Shown piece by piece: positions 22,683 to 33,338 of a DNA stretch of 64,000 nucleotides (its first letter is position 1; each line of letters opens with the position of its first letter). A program made the position numbers and the translations under genes. The notes under the pieces were generated by a model. The model searched no databases. It was not told where the DNA came from and worked only from the letters and a program-made list of their open reading frames with translations. Source of the stretch: Klebsormidium nitens. Lineage: Eukaryota > Streptophyta > Klebsormidiophyceae > Klebsormidiales > Klebsormidiaceae. The DNA is taken from positions 122,701 to 186,700 of the forward strand of contig DF237070.1 of the NCBI GenBank assembly GCA_000708835.1, read 5' to 3'.

Positions 22683-23977
22683 ATGGCGGACCAGGCTGCT
22701 GAAAACGAGAACGTTCAGGCTGCTGCAGATGTGGAAGGTGGATCTAACGTGGCAGCTGGAAAGCGCACGGCTGACGACAACGCCGAAGCGCCGGCGGCCA
22801 AGAAAGTTAGAGCAGATTCAGAGGCTGGGCCTGGAGAGGCAGGGAACGAAGAGACGGTAAAGGTCGAGGAGACTTTCGAAAATGCAGAGGAAGAGGCTGA
22901 AGATGGGGGAACTAGAGGTGGTGAACAAGTCCTGAAAGAGCCTGTGCGGTTGGGGCCAAAGGACTTCTACAGCCCCACAGTGACTTGTAACTACTTTCGG
23001 GACCTAATCAAGTTCTGGGCCCGCGATGTTGACATCAACGAGGTCAGTTTTCAGCATTGTGTTCCTGCGTCTTGAGTCTGTTGGTTTGGTGTGGGAATTG
23101 TCAGTCAACCTGAGGCAAGACCACACGTTGAAACAAGGGCAAATGCAAGAAGCTGAGTTACTTTGACCAATCTCATTACAATGCGAGCAAAGTCTTTGTA
23201 CTGCATTGCAAATATGTCGATGTGGCTGGTGATTGGGACTACTGCTGAGGTATTGCTACTTATTGCTCTGTTTTCCTGTAAAAAGCTTGACCCATTGAAA
23301 AGTTCTGATGGTGGTGGTGGTGTACGGGATTCCCTAGGGATCGGCACTTCTGATGGCTTATTTGATGCCGCTTTGTTGTTATTGCACCTTAAGCACTTCA
23401 TGAAGGGTATCTCGACATTCTTTTTGACACTCAGTATTGATTCTTGTTCTCAATTCTTGGACACAAGATGAAGAGCACTTCTACTCAGATGGTCCCCTCA
23501 GTTCAAGCGGAGATATCAACAATTGCGTCAGACGCCACGTTCTAACTTCAGTCTCTTAATACTCATTCCATTCATGCTTACTTTTTGTCCCAGTACGAGC
23601 ACATGGTGTTGCTAGACCTGCTGAAGAAGGGGCACAGCGACCCTGACGTCAAGATCGGCTCTGGGGTGAAGGCTTTCCAAGTGCGCCAGCACCCCGAGTT
23701 CGGCAACCCCTGCTTTTTCATCATCCGGACGGACGGAAGCGCCGAGGACTTCAGCTATCGGAAGTGCATGGACAAGTTGCTGCCTCCCATTCCTGAGGCA
23801 GCTTTGTCGCACCGGTCGGAAAAGGAGAACGGGGGAGGAGGTCGAGGGGGGGGAGGACGGGGGGGCCACCGGGGGGGAGGTCGAGGAGGGTTTAGAGGGG
23901 GGCGAGGAGGAGGGGGCGGTGGCGGAGGAAGGGGGCGGGGACGAGGGAGGGGCAGAGGAGGGAGGGGTCGGTGGTGA
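22683..23977 (+). CDS. DCL-domain (DUF3223) protein, EMB514/DOMINO1-like, with RGG tail
   Basis: Two exons, 22683-23042 and 23594-23977, phase 0; 247 aa. Residues 1-85 are low-complexity, with an acidic Ala/Glu/Lys-rich stretch and a basic cluster (PAAKKVR) that could be a nuclear signal. Residues ~93-190 hold the DCL/DUF3223 domain: YEHMVLLDLLKKGHSDPDVKIGSG, then VKAFQVRQHPEFGNPCFFI and EDFSYRKCMDKLLP. The YEHMVLLDLLKKGH block at the exon 2 start is characteristic of plant EMB514/DOMINO1, a nuclear/nucleolar protein needed for embryo and cell growth; plastid DCL proteins in rRNA processing are the alternative. The last ~50 residues are an unusual RGG/GGG tail typical of RNA-binding proteins. 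Start chosen as the first in-frame ATG. Confidence 0.85.
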
Positions 23978-25870
23978 AGTATGTAGGTTTTGCTGATTAG
24001 CGTCCGCTCTTTCACGAGTATTAAATAAGCAAAAGAATGTTTACGCAGGACCGGTTCTTAATCTGATAGCCTGTCTTCATTAGTTTGTACTCACCACTCG
24101 CGTGTGGCAGAGTATCTGCTTCGACGGGCGTACTTTGAGGAGGAGCAGTGAGGGATACCGTCATAGTCTGTGGGGAAGATTACGTGATGGAGGATGTTGT
24201 GTCCAAAGCTTGGAATGGCAAGGAAGACCGAAGGTAATGGTAGCCGGTCTGGTGTCGGTGCCTTCTCCTCTTTCGAACAGATGCATGTGTTCGAATGTTT
24301 AGTAGAATTCCGAGTTTGTGCGCCAAGTAAGTAGATCGGCCTGCCCTATGTTATTCATCACATGGTAGGGCCGTCGGTGAAGTACGGATTCGCCATCATG
24401 ATCATGGAAGGTATGCACGGGCAGGGAATGTGGTCGGGCCGGTCTCGGAGGAGCCCATTGGACATCCATGCAACCGTCCAAACGACTAGGCTACAGGCAC
24501 CATAATTTAACATGCATGCCGCAACCCGGCAGCTGCATGCCGCGTTTAATGCACCACATGGCTATTTCAGTGGTTCACTCTTCGATTGTATTGCTGATTA
24601 TCATGCATGGATTGATGAATCAGCAATTTGCGGGTAGGATCTGATCAAGTCAATCCTCAATAAAGCCTTCCGCGGACGGTGGTCGTACATAGCACGATTT
24701 TTTTCGTTCAGCTCACTCTATATACGATGGATTTGGGCCACTGCTAGAGTCAGACCGTCCAGCTCTACAGCTCCATTTTCCCATATATTTAACTCTGAAA
24801 CGTTGAGCTTGGCTAAAAGACAAAAGATCAAAAGGGCTTTGGCTAAATCATGTGCGCGCAGACAAATACTCACTTCGCGTGGATGCCCAACTTCAGCTCC
24901 GGGCCAGGACTCTTGCAACGAACTTCTAACGGCTCACTCATGATACATCGCGATCAATGCATCGGTCGATTATCCCCATCCGTGTCGATACCCGAACTGT
25001 GCAGGACGGTTCTTATCAAAGTCGGCCCCGTGATGTCATTGATTGTCATTTCATCTGCAACTCTTCAAGGATCGCGGTGTTCGTATCAATGCTGGCAGCT
25101 AGATCGACCCCTCTCTGGCCGTCGCCAGCATATCGACCAATGGCGGCTTCCCGGCCTCACCTATGATTGCTAGACTCTGTTTACATGAAGGTTCTACACA
25201 TGTATACGCATGCGAATACTTATGAGCACACTCATGTTGGCATCATGCTGAACGGTCAAGTTTTTGGATTTGCAGGGTCACCAATTGTAGGGCAGTGCGG
25301 CTTGCGCATATCTCTCGCGGGTCAAGGCTATCTTCAACCGGAGCTCTCTGAGCTTCGCTTCGGACTGCACAGAAACGATTAAAGATAAAGGTTCAGAAGC
25401 TCGAAGTGACACCTTGATAGATGGACAGCTTCAGTTGCCAAAGTCGGCCGATGACAGCCCAATTCTAATGCAGTCGAATCTTCGACCGGCCATCTTGCGT
25501 ACAGAATAGACCGTGGCTCGCTCAACCAAATAAAAACTACGTGGACTTGCAACGCTGGCCGACGACGTGGCTCCTTCAAGGCAGCCAAGCAACGCGATCG
25601 ATTCAAACGTCAAGTATGTGCAAACGGAAGGTTTTTGGAAGTGATCTTCACGTGGAGTTCTTACTTCGTCTTCTCAAAAACTGGACCGGAGCAGGCAAGA
25701 GAAGCGGCTTGGCTCAACGTTGACAAAGGAGACTGAAGAGCTCAATTGCGGGCTTCTTTTAATCGCTTTCCTATCCTTTCCTTTTATTTGAAGCGGGCTG
25801 AGCATTCGAGATCGTGAAGGCCTACCTCAAGCACCGTTCTTTCCCGCTCTCGTAGTTCTCTGGTCTGCAG
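23978..25870. other. Gap without a recognised gene
   Basis: Nearly 1.9 kb with only short open frames and no recognisable family. The first part is presumably the 3' UTR of the DCL-domain gene. I see no repeats or RNA genes. Upstream exons of the fragment at 25871-25979 may hide here. Confidence 0.4.
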
Positions 25871-25979
25871 CCGTCTCAAAGTGGAGGATGTCTGCAAATC
25901 GGGAGCGGCAGATTCGTACGGGGCACTGGAGTATTACTTGAGCAGGACACACATTGAGCCGTCGATCCAGCTCGATCAG
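25871..25979 (+). other. Orphan exon of an unrecognised plus-strand gene
   Basis: Flanked by a good acceptor (TGGTCTGCAG) and a strong donor (CAG|GTAAGG). The open frame (phase 1 start) reads LKVEDVCKSGAADSYGALEY and then a LSRTHIEPSIQLDQ-like end. It has the feel of real coding sequence but I could not find the neighbouring exons or name a family. Confidence 0.45.
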
Positions 25980-26483
25980 GTAAGGAAAAAATATTGGAAG
26001 AAGGAAGCCAGCTTTTCGTTGAAAAGAGAGGTCAGCTACCAACTGTATGCATGTTGAGTCGACTCGAAGGATCTTGCGGAGGTCCAATCGAGCTAGATAC
26101 TGGGCATGTGGCTCTCCGAGCTTTGCCTGAAACGTTATAATTACAGATAAGCAACATAGAAATGGTAGTTTGGTTTCATTTAGAGGTGCATTAAGACGAT
26201 TTATCCTACCAGTCCGAGATAAGACGAAGGACATGCACATCAGCCTTGGATTTCCCTCTTTGAAGAGGTCACACAGGGTCACAGCCTTTCTATGCGACAG
26301 TGATGTTTGATAGGCAATGGGAAGCATCTGCAACATCGATATTACGTCAGTTCAGAGACAAAGTGATGGCTTTTGGGTTTGCAGCGTCAACATCCAAAGC
26401 AGTATACAGGGATGTATGCGCGTATTATTCAAGGGTAGAGCCAACATAAATCGGAAACACAAAAGGCCACTTGAAGTGACCCC

Positions 26484-27100
26484 TCACCAAGTCACAGTAG
26501 CACTCTGCTTAGAGAAGGACTCTTGGGAACACCATTGTATCAATGCTTTGATTCTCACCGCAACGGCTTCTTTTAAAGTAGCCTTCAAGCTTTCGTCTGA
26601 CCACTTCCGTGCCCCATTGTAGAAACGAATGACGTCACCCCGTTGACCACATACTTTAGCCATTGGCAGGTCAATATCCTCAGCTGGCAAAACCAGGGCT
26701 TCCACCTTCAGGGCCAGATTCCTCTCATCCTCTATCAGACGTTGAACGTTTTCAAGTTTGAGCTGCAGGGCTTCTTCGAGCCTCTCACACTCCTGAAGAA
26801 CTGCCGTGTGTTCTGCATGACGCTTCTCCTCTGCAAGCAGTTGTTTCTGAAGCTGCTTTTGCAGCTGGTATGCCTCGCGTCGGCCCTCCTCAATACTTTG
26901 AAAGCAGCAATGCCTCCAAGAGGAGTGCATGTTTTGGGAGGCCTCAGAGAGAACGTTCTGAAAGCTCACTGTTCCGACAACGTACTGTTACAGAAAAACT
27001 GGAAGGACAATGGCTGTGATACAAGCGGTCACATGCCGGGTCGCATGTCTGCAGCTTCAAGCTCAATGGTCAACGATTGGAGCTCGGGGTCCGTGGTATC
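26484..27100 (-). CDS. Coiled-coil protein, partial gene model
   Basis: The clear part is the frame 26896-26484: about 60 residues of heptad-rich sequence (YQLQKQLQKQLLAEEKRHAE, LEEALQLKLENVQRLIEDE), then MAKVCGQRGDVIRFYNGA and a stop. An upstream exon near 27100-27030 (DPELQSLTIELEAADM) can be joined in phase. A donor-like GTGAGA follows LKATLKEAVA, so the printed C-terminus may be intronic. The shape, a short coiled coil followed by a small domain, resembles kinetochore SPC24-type proteins, but no diagnostic motif supports that. First exon not found. Confidence 0.45.
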
Positions 27101-27378
27101 TAGTGGTCAATCTTCTGCCAAACCAAGGCGCCTTTTAACCTCTGATCTCGTTCTGATCTTTGGTTGCTTGATTTTCACCTTTTGAGGTTTCTAAGCTGCC
27201 TGGCAATCCGCCTCAAATAAGTACCCTGATCGTACAGCGCATGCGCACAATGCTACGCGCCAATCGCCTGCAACAGGGCGAAGCAAAGGCGCAGCTAGAA
27301 CTTGAAGTTGAAGCAACTTCAAGCGCAGCTCAGGTGGTGTTGGCGAAACCCTAAAATCATCCGAGCAGTACTTGATTC

Positions 27379-28111
27379 ATGCAAGGTCACAAAGAGAAGG
27401 TACGGAAGGTACGTATCGCAGATATCGATTCTTCGTCAGGAGCTGACTACATGGGGTGTCAAGAATCGGTAGAATACGGTTCCTGGTTTCTGTACGGGCG
27501 CCTCAGTGTCCGGGGCGCCCTGCCAGGTGTCATGCCCGTTCCTCGTCTGCATGCACAGGTCTGCCATCCTTCGTCTTCCTCCTTCCTCCCGGCCCTCCAT
27601 CCAATTTCAATTTGCAGTTGCCAGCAATTCAAGAACGCCTCAATTTCCACCAACTTCAAGAGGGTCCTCCTCTGCGCCATTAATTAATCAGCGCTCTGAT
27701 TTTTACCAGTGTGCGCTGTATAAGCGCAAGAAGCAGCAGATTGAGGAGCTCAACAAGCGCACACTTGTTGAGGCATTCACCGCCATCTCTTCTCTCCTCA
27801 CTTCAATCAATCTGTCAAGTGTTGGAAGTACATGCGGGAGTTGTATTGCCACTATATTCTTAGTCACACGAGTTTAGCAGTCCCAACACTCCCGCTGATG
27901 AGCTCGGTGTGCTGAGATTTACCCTCAAAAAAGCAGAGAGAAAAAAGGGATCAAGCTGGCGAGCGCGACCCTGACCAGGGCTGCTGAGGGCCTGCGCGCT
28001 GGATTTCAGATCCTGAGAGAGCCTGCTCATACTAAAGTTCCTTCTGTTCGCTTGTTCGGCGTGGACGCAAAGCCTGCTGGCCACCGGACCAAGAAGATAA
28101 CAGCTTACCAA
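27379..28111 (+). CDS. Unrecognised gene, start and partial exons
   Basis: An ATG at 27379 opens MQGHKEKVRK, followed by a donor GTACGT at 27409. An acceptor at 27719 opens an in-phase exon reading YKRKKQQIEELNKRTLVEAF. Further on, 27893-28110 is coding-like (DELGVLRFTLKKAERKKG, then IKLASATLTRAAEGLRAGF), but the two halves are in different frames that meet at a run of six A (27941-27946). One additional A would join them. The frame then runs into the first exon of the Fe-S protein gene, so this may be a separate gene or a 5' extension of it. Lysine-rich; no family recognised. Confidence 0.4.
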
Positions 28112-28114
28112 AGA

Positions 28115-31100
28115 ATGGCCAACGGATCCCCTGCGGAAGTTGCGTCCAAGTATGCGGCTGCCAAGGCAGCCAAAGTGGATCCTAAGAAGGCAAGACGAAT
28201 CCTTGTAAATACTCGATGTGCGTCAAAGCAGAAATTATGGGCTGCCCAAAGGCCATCTGGATTGGTGTCGGTGAAGATGCAGGTTTGTGTGTTGCATCTG
28301 GGACCTGGCGTTCATTGTCAGCAATGCTCACCCACTCTGCCTGGCAAGTAGTAGATCACACGTATTATCGAGATTACTCATGATAAGCTTAAGTTATAGC
28401 AGTGGGACGGGTTGCGTTCCTAATGGTTTTTAGGGTGGGCATGGGTGCGGGGCAGGTGAATTCCCAGTATCAGGTTCTTCGATGTAGCTCCGTGCTCATA
28501 CAATTTGAAATAGTCTAAAGAATCATGTGGAGTGTCATGGTGGTGGTGTAGTCTGCAAGCTTGACCCTCTAGAGTGCCGCAATAGGTCCGGTCCTGCTTG
28601 AGGTCATTCATCCTCCACTGTTGTGCATGATTGTTATGCATACATTATATCTGTGCTTGAGATGCCTGGAGGATTGTCACACTGGGGTGATTGTGCTCAT
28701 ACAGGTCGGTTTTGAGCGACCAGAGATGCATTCCATCCCGCTGGCCGGCACTGTCAAGTTCTACGAGCAGCACGTGTTCCTGACGGCGGGGGATGGAAAG
28801 AAGTGGCCTGCCAAAGTCGAGAAGTCAACCTCAACAGGGCTGCCTGCAAAACTTGCTGCAGCGGTCAGCCAGCATGCGGGGGCAAAGAAGGTACTCCCAT
28901 CTGTTCCCACTTTCTTTGCAAGCTAAAAAGGTTTCCCCTATGTCAATAATCCGTTCTTGGGTTTTTGAAAAGTGTTGAACCGAAATGTTACGACCGCCCA
29001 AGCTCATCTGCAACCACCTAGCACCATCTAGCATCATCTAGAGCAACAGACAACACGAGTCCGTTATGGTCACAGTAGGGCCTCGTATCCGTAGCACATA
29101 CTTCTACAGGTTCCAGAGCTGCACACGTTGATCCCATCTTTGTCTCCCTCTGCAGACAAACTTCATGCTCTGCGACTCCAGCGATGGTGCGGAAGGGGAC
29201 GTGCTGGTGTTCCCCAACATGGTCAAGTACAGGTATGATTGCAAATCTGGGCGCCCTTCTTAGCGGCTGGAATGATGCTCTATTGCTGTTGCGGTCAATG
29301 CCGTGATTCATTACGCTTAAAGGTCTGGGCCTGTCAGGCCCCATCAAAGGAGATTCAGGCAGACTCATGGCGGCAAGAGAATCCCTAGGACCCCCTTGGG
29401 ACATCACCCCATGGCATCAACGGCTAAGTCTTATAGTCTCCTTCAACGTGGACGGTGGATCCGGCATTGTATCGAAAGGGGCTCTTCAGGACTTTATCGG
29501 AATCTTCAGTCCATGTTCCCCATCATATGGTTCGGCACCTCCTGAGGCGCAGGTTCTGCTTTATCCGCGCCTCTTAATGCTTTCTGTGGCCTCCAATGCT
29601 CTGCTTCAGACCACCGACTAGCTTGTTCTTAGGACCTTCGACCGCTCGTCACTTGTCCATAATTTCAGCATACATAGCCATGCTTTATCCCAATTCGTCT
29701 TAGAGAGAGATTCCCTCGAGTCGCTGACATCATCCTGCTGCGCACCATTCAGGTTGCAGCCCTCCGACGACGTCGCCGCCTTTGTCAAGAGCGCCCTGAG
29801 TCTTGACGGAGAAATCACCACTCCCAGCGAGCCAATCACAGGCAGCCACGTGTTCATATGCACGCACAACAGCAGGGACGCCCGGTGTGGGTACTGCGGC
29901 CCGCTCCTAGTTGCAGCGTTCAAGGAAGCGGCCAAAGAGAAGGGCCTGGCGGAGTCCGTTCACATTCGGGGGTGTTCGCACACAGGGGGACATAAGTATG
30001 CGGGCAACGTGATCATTTACAGGGAGCGGGAGGGGAAGGTCGAGGGGGACTGGTGAGCCTCTATTGAGCTTGCACTTGAGTGCACCCTCGATCAGAAATG
30101 GTACTGGACCAGGGGAAGTGATCTGAGAAGACAGTTTTTAGACGATCAAAACCTGTCTGCCAATCGCTGCTTTCACTTCTAGCGCTTGCCACTGCTGCAT
30201 ATTCCCATACCTGGCGATCTGCGCACTGAATTGTGGTGTTGAGGCGTTAAAACGGTAGATGCTCCCAGAAAGCGACTCTTGTCAAGGGGAGTACGCCATC
30301 ATTTAGATGGCGTGCACAAAGCAATTGGCAGAAACGCCTTCGCTCTTTGGAGAAGTTGACAGATCGGAAGGAGCTGCTCTTCTTGACATGCAGTTTGCCA
30401 TGAAGTGCAGCGACAGTCACGCTTCTATTCTTCAAGCGGCGTACTCCCCGTGAGAGCGTTATTTCCGCCTCTCTGTCGCTTATGAGTACACAGCCGCTGT
30501 CATTCTCATATCTAAGCGCTTGTAGTTACTTGCTCTGATGAGACCGTTCACCAAGGCCTTAAGCTTTTCCTGTTAAAACGTTCTCAGCGGAACGATTGGC
30601 ATTGAAACATACAAATGCAGTTGACGAGTGTGGATGACCGCCACACGTCGCTCCTCCTATAGCCACTGCGGGGCAGCTCGTCAGACGTGACAATTCACTC
30701 ACTTTTCCGTCCACATCAGCTCTGTGCTTCCTCTCGCCAAACAGGCACGGCTGTGCGTCTCCTGCTTTCTGCGCCTTCGCCTTCGCTTTCAAGCAATTGC
30801 CTGATGACATCATCTCTCTTTTTCCCTTGCTCCCAGGTCCGATGCTGCGTCCCCTGCTGACGTCACCACTTGTTCTCCTTCGTTTCCCAGGTACGGCTAC
30901 GTGTCCCCCGCTGACGTCACGATGCTCCTGGAGCAGCATATCCAGGGGGGCAAGATCGTGGAGACGCTGTGGCGCGGCCGCATGGTCCTCGCGGAGGTGC
31001 TCCTCGCAGAGTTCACGTCATTGCTTGCTGACATCACCACTCCTTCGGTTTACAGGTACGGATACGTGTCCCCGGCTGACGTCACCACCCTCCTGGAGCA

Positions 31101-31284
31101 GCACATCCAGGGGGGAAAGATTGTGGAGAAGCTGTGGCGTGGCCGCATGGGCCTCACGGAGGAACAGCAGAAGGCGGTGCTGAAACGGGTGGCCGCGAGC
31201 CGGGAGGCGGAGCCGAGCGGGACCGCCGGAGGGACGTGCGAGGGGTGCGACTGCGGCAAGGCGGAGGGCAAGGTGAGGGGGTGA
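28115..31284 (+). CDS. Sucrase/ferredoxin-like [2Fe-2S] protein (Apd1-type)
   Basis: Exons 28115-28282, 28705-28890, 29156-29232, 29753-30052 and 31056-31284; 319 aa, or 374 aa if the alternative acceptor at 30890 is used. The thioredoxin-like Fe-S core is clear: HVFICTHNSRDARCGYCGP (Cys180, Cys189, Cys192), CSHTGGHKYAGN with the conserved histidines, and WYGYVSPADVTTLLEQHI with LWRGRMG. A short Cys tail (CEGCDCG) ends the protein. In yeast the family member Apd1 is a cytosolic Fe-S protein; in plants the role is unclear, so 'sucrase' is only a family name. Exon 1 is the least certain; the ATG at 28115 is the first in its frame. The final exon has been tandemly duplicated in frame. Confidence 0.85.
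30891..31055 (+). other. In-frame duplicated last-exon module of the Fe-S protein gene
   Basis: A 165-bp unit (55 codons) starting at the acceptor before 30891 copies the start of the true last exon at 31056. Both copies read YGYVSPADVT.LLEQHIQGG and LWRGRM. The sequence between them stays open, so using the first acceptor gives a protein with the motif twice, and using the second gives the ordinary protein. Both acceptors are in the same phase. Confidence 0.8.
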
Positions 31285-32068
31285 TCGAATTCGCTTTGGA
31301 ATAATAAAGCACTCTTTTCGATCTGATCATCAGATTGGATTTGATTCCCAGACTGGGCAGCTTGGTGCAGGTTTTCGCATATGTATCGGGGTCAAATTGT
31401 TTTGCCGAACGTCAGCGAAGATTCTGATAAGCCGCCGGCGAACCATGCAGGCGAACTCGCGTTGGTTCGGGTGGCTGAAGCGTTGATCGGAGAAACTCGG
31501 GCCTGAGGTTGTGAGTCGGATCTGCTATACTTCGCTCACATCGCATAGAGCAACTTCGTGGCTTCTCATCAACGGTGTCCGAAAGGCTGGAAGGCTTGCC
31601 AGATTCGTAGATTTTTTGGCTATTCTCTTGCGGATGGGTTTGGCTGCTCAGGAGCATCATATTCTCTTTGATCGCGGATGCCGTAGCCAAGCGCCGATCA
31701 TGAACTTGGTGGTCTCTTGCGGCGCGTTATTTATTATTATGCTTTGGGTGGATCTCGAAGCGCGGGTTGCAAGCCTCTTATGACGGAAGGCCTCTTGCAG
31801 GGCCAGTAAGTTCCGCAGGTGACAATAGCCAGTCTTTGTCTGTCGCCGTTTCTTGACCTGGAGGGCTGCAGTCCGATTGCGTGGTGCTGTTATCAGGTTG
31901 CAATTCAACCTACTTCGAGAAGTTTTTGACATCTCATCGAGAAAGTGACGATTGCATGCTCGTGCGGCCAGCTGTCGACTTGCGCAACTTTTTCTTCTCG
32001 ACCACCAACCAATGGACATTGGAGCGGTAGTGGATCCAATAGGTTGCGGTCTCCCTATTTTTCCACAG
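31285..32068. other. Intergenic gap
   Basis: 3' flank of the Fe-S protein gene and 5' flank of the small membrane protein. No other gene or repeat seen. The acceptor-like TTTCCACAG just before 32069 could mean that the small gene has a 5' UTR intron in this gap. Confidence 0.4.
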
Positions 32069-32350
32069 ATGGAAGCGACGCCGAATGGATTCCAGTACGT
32101 CCCCGCAAAGGCAAACCTTGCTGACCCATTTACAAGCGACTACGCTTCAACCACCATCGCTGGGGGCCCGGCTCTCATCAAGTCGGAGGGTGGAAGCCCC
32201 CCTCAGTCCGATGAAGGGGCAGCATCGTCCCAATGGATGCCGTCTTGGGTGCAGAAACTAGAGCGGAAAGATGTTGTCATGGGGGCGGCAGTGGTGGTCG
32301 CAGCGGGGGTATTGATTCTGTGGTTCAACTCGCAGCGGCGAGCGGCGTAA
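32069..32350 (+). CDS. Small tail-anchored membrane protein, unrecognised
   Basis: 93 aa from the ATG at 32069, directly after an acceptor-like TTTCCACAG; an in-frame ATG at 32012 would add 19 residues. The N-terminal two thirds are hydrophilic (GFQYVPAKANLADPFTSDYA and a Ser/Gly/Pro-rich stretch). It ends with WVQKLERKDVVMG, a single hydrophobic helix (AAVVVAAGVLILWF) and a short basic tail NSQRRAA. This is the layout of a C-tail-anchored protein of mitochondria, plastids or ER. No known family recognised; could be a plant-specific orphan. Confidence 0.5.
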   Translation: MEATPNGFQYVPAKANLADPFTSDYASTTIAGGPALIKSEGGSPPQSDEGAASSQWMPSWVQKLERKDVVMGAAVVVAAGVLILWFNSQRRAA

Positions 32351-33338
32351 GTGGTAGAGTCGAGGATGATCATATGTGGACCTTAAAATTTCAATCCCCT
32401 AAATGGCACGCAATAACCGAAAACAAATAGCAAATGACAACAAACATTGATTATTCTGTTTTGAGTTCTTTGATTGTCATATTAAGTCATTGGAAAGGTC
32501 AATAGTCCTTGGCTGAACATCATTGGAAAACCTGCATTTTTGTCCATGACTTGCCTACCTCCCAAAGGTGCCGAAGTGGTGAAGGTGGCGGCCATTTGAT
32601 CCAAAGCCTAGCGTCTGATCATATGCTAGCATGCGTACATCCCAACAACGTGCCGGCCACAATCTCCCACCTTATCCAGATTTCATGCACCATCATGATC
32701 AGATCATCATGCATGAGAAAGAATTATCATCGGTTGCAAACCACTGCAGCGGCGGCCACCGTTCTGGCCGGCAGGCCGGCCGCCCGCCGCTGGGCCGCCG
32801 CTACCGGATCCCTGACATGAGACTGTATCGGCGGCGCCCCCACCTCTAGTTGCACTGACATCAGCGTTCAGAAGTTTCCCCGGTTGCTTCTCATGGCTTC
32901 GCCGCGCGACCGGGGTAGCGCGTGACGCAGGCTGTCAGGTCTGCAATGCGGCCCGAGTCACTCTGTCAAAAGCGCCCTGCTGCTTCTCACTCACGAGTCA
33001 CTGCACGACTCGTGCATGTTGAAATGGTCCATGGCAGCACTCCAGCTAGCACGTTCGAGCAGGTTCCTCAGGCTGGGTGCATGCCGGGCTGCATTCAGGG
33101 CCCGGGCCATTCAGGAATGGCAATTCCGTGATGGATTCGCCTGCCACTGTGGAAGATGAGTACGTATGTGGGACCCTGGAGCTGAGGAGAAGAAAGCTTT
33201 CGCATGCACGATGACCATGGCACCTCAACGTTGACCTGGTAGCTCATCAGGAAGGCAGAAGCCCGCGAACAGAGTCCCGAGAATAGATTGCTGAGGATCG
33301 TTGAATCGTTGGGAGGCCCTTGATCAGCTGCCGCGCTA
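32351..33338. other. Intergenic gap
   Basis: Nearly 1 kb without a supported gene. It contains a GC-rich patch with GGCCGGC repeats near 32766-32800. The distal part is presumably the promoter of the FrnE-like gene. Confidence 0.4.

Noticed and set aside
26643-27185. 180-codon plus-strand open frame
   Set aside because: It lies antisense to the coiled-coil heptads on the minus strand and has no protein-like composition or splice logic.
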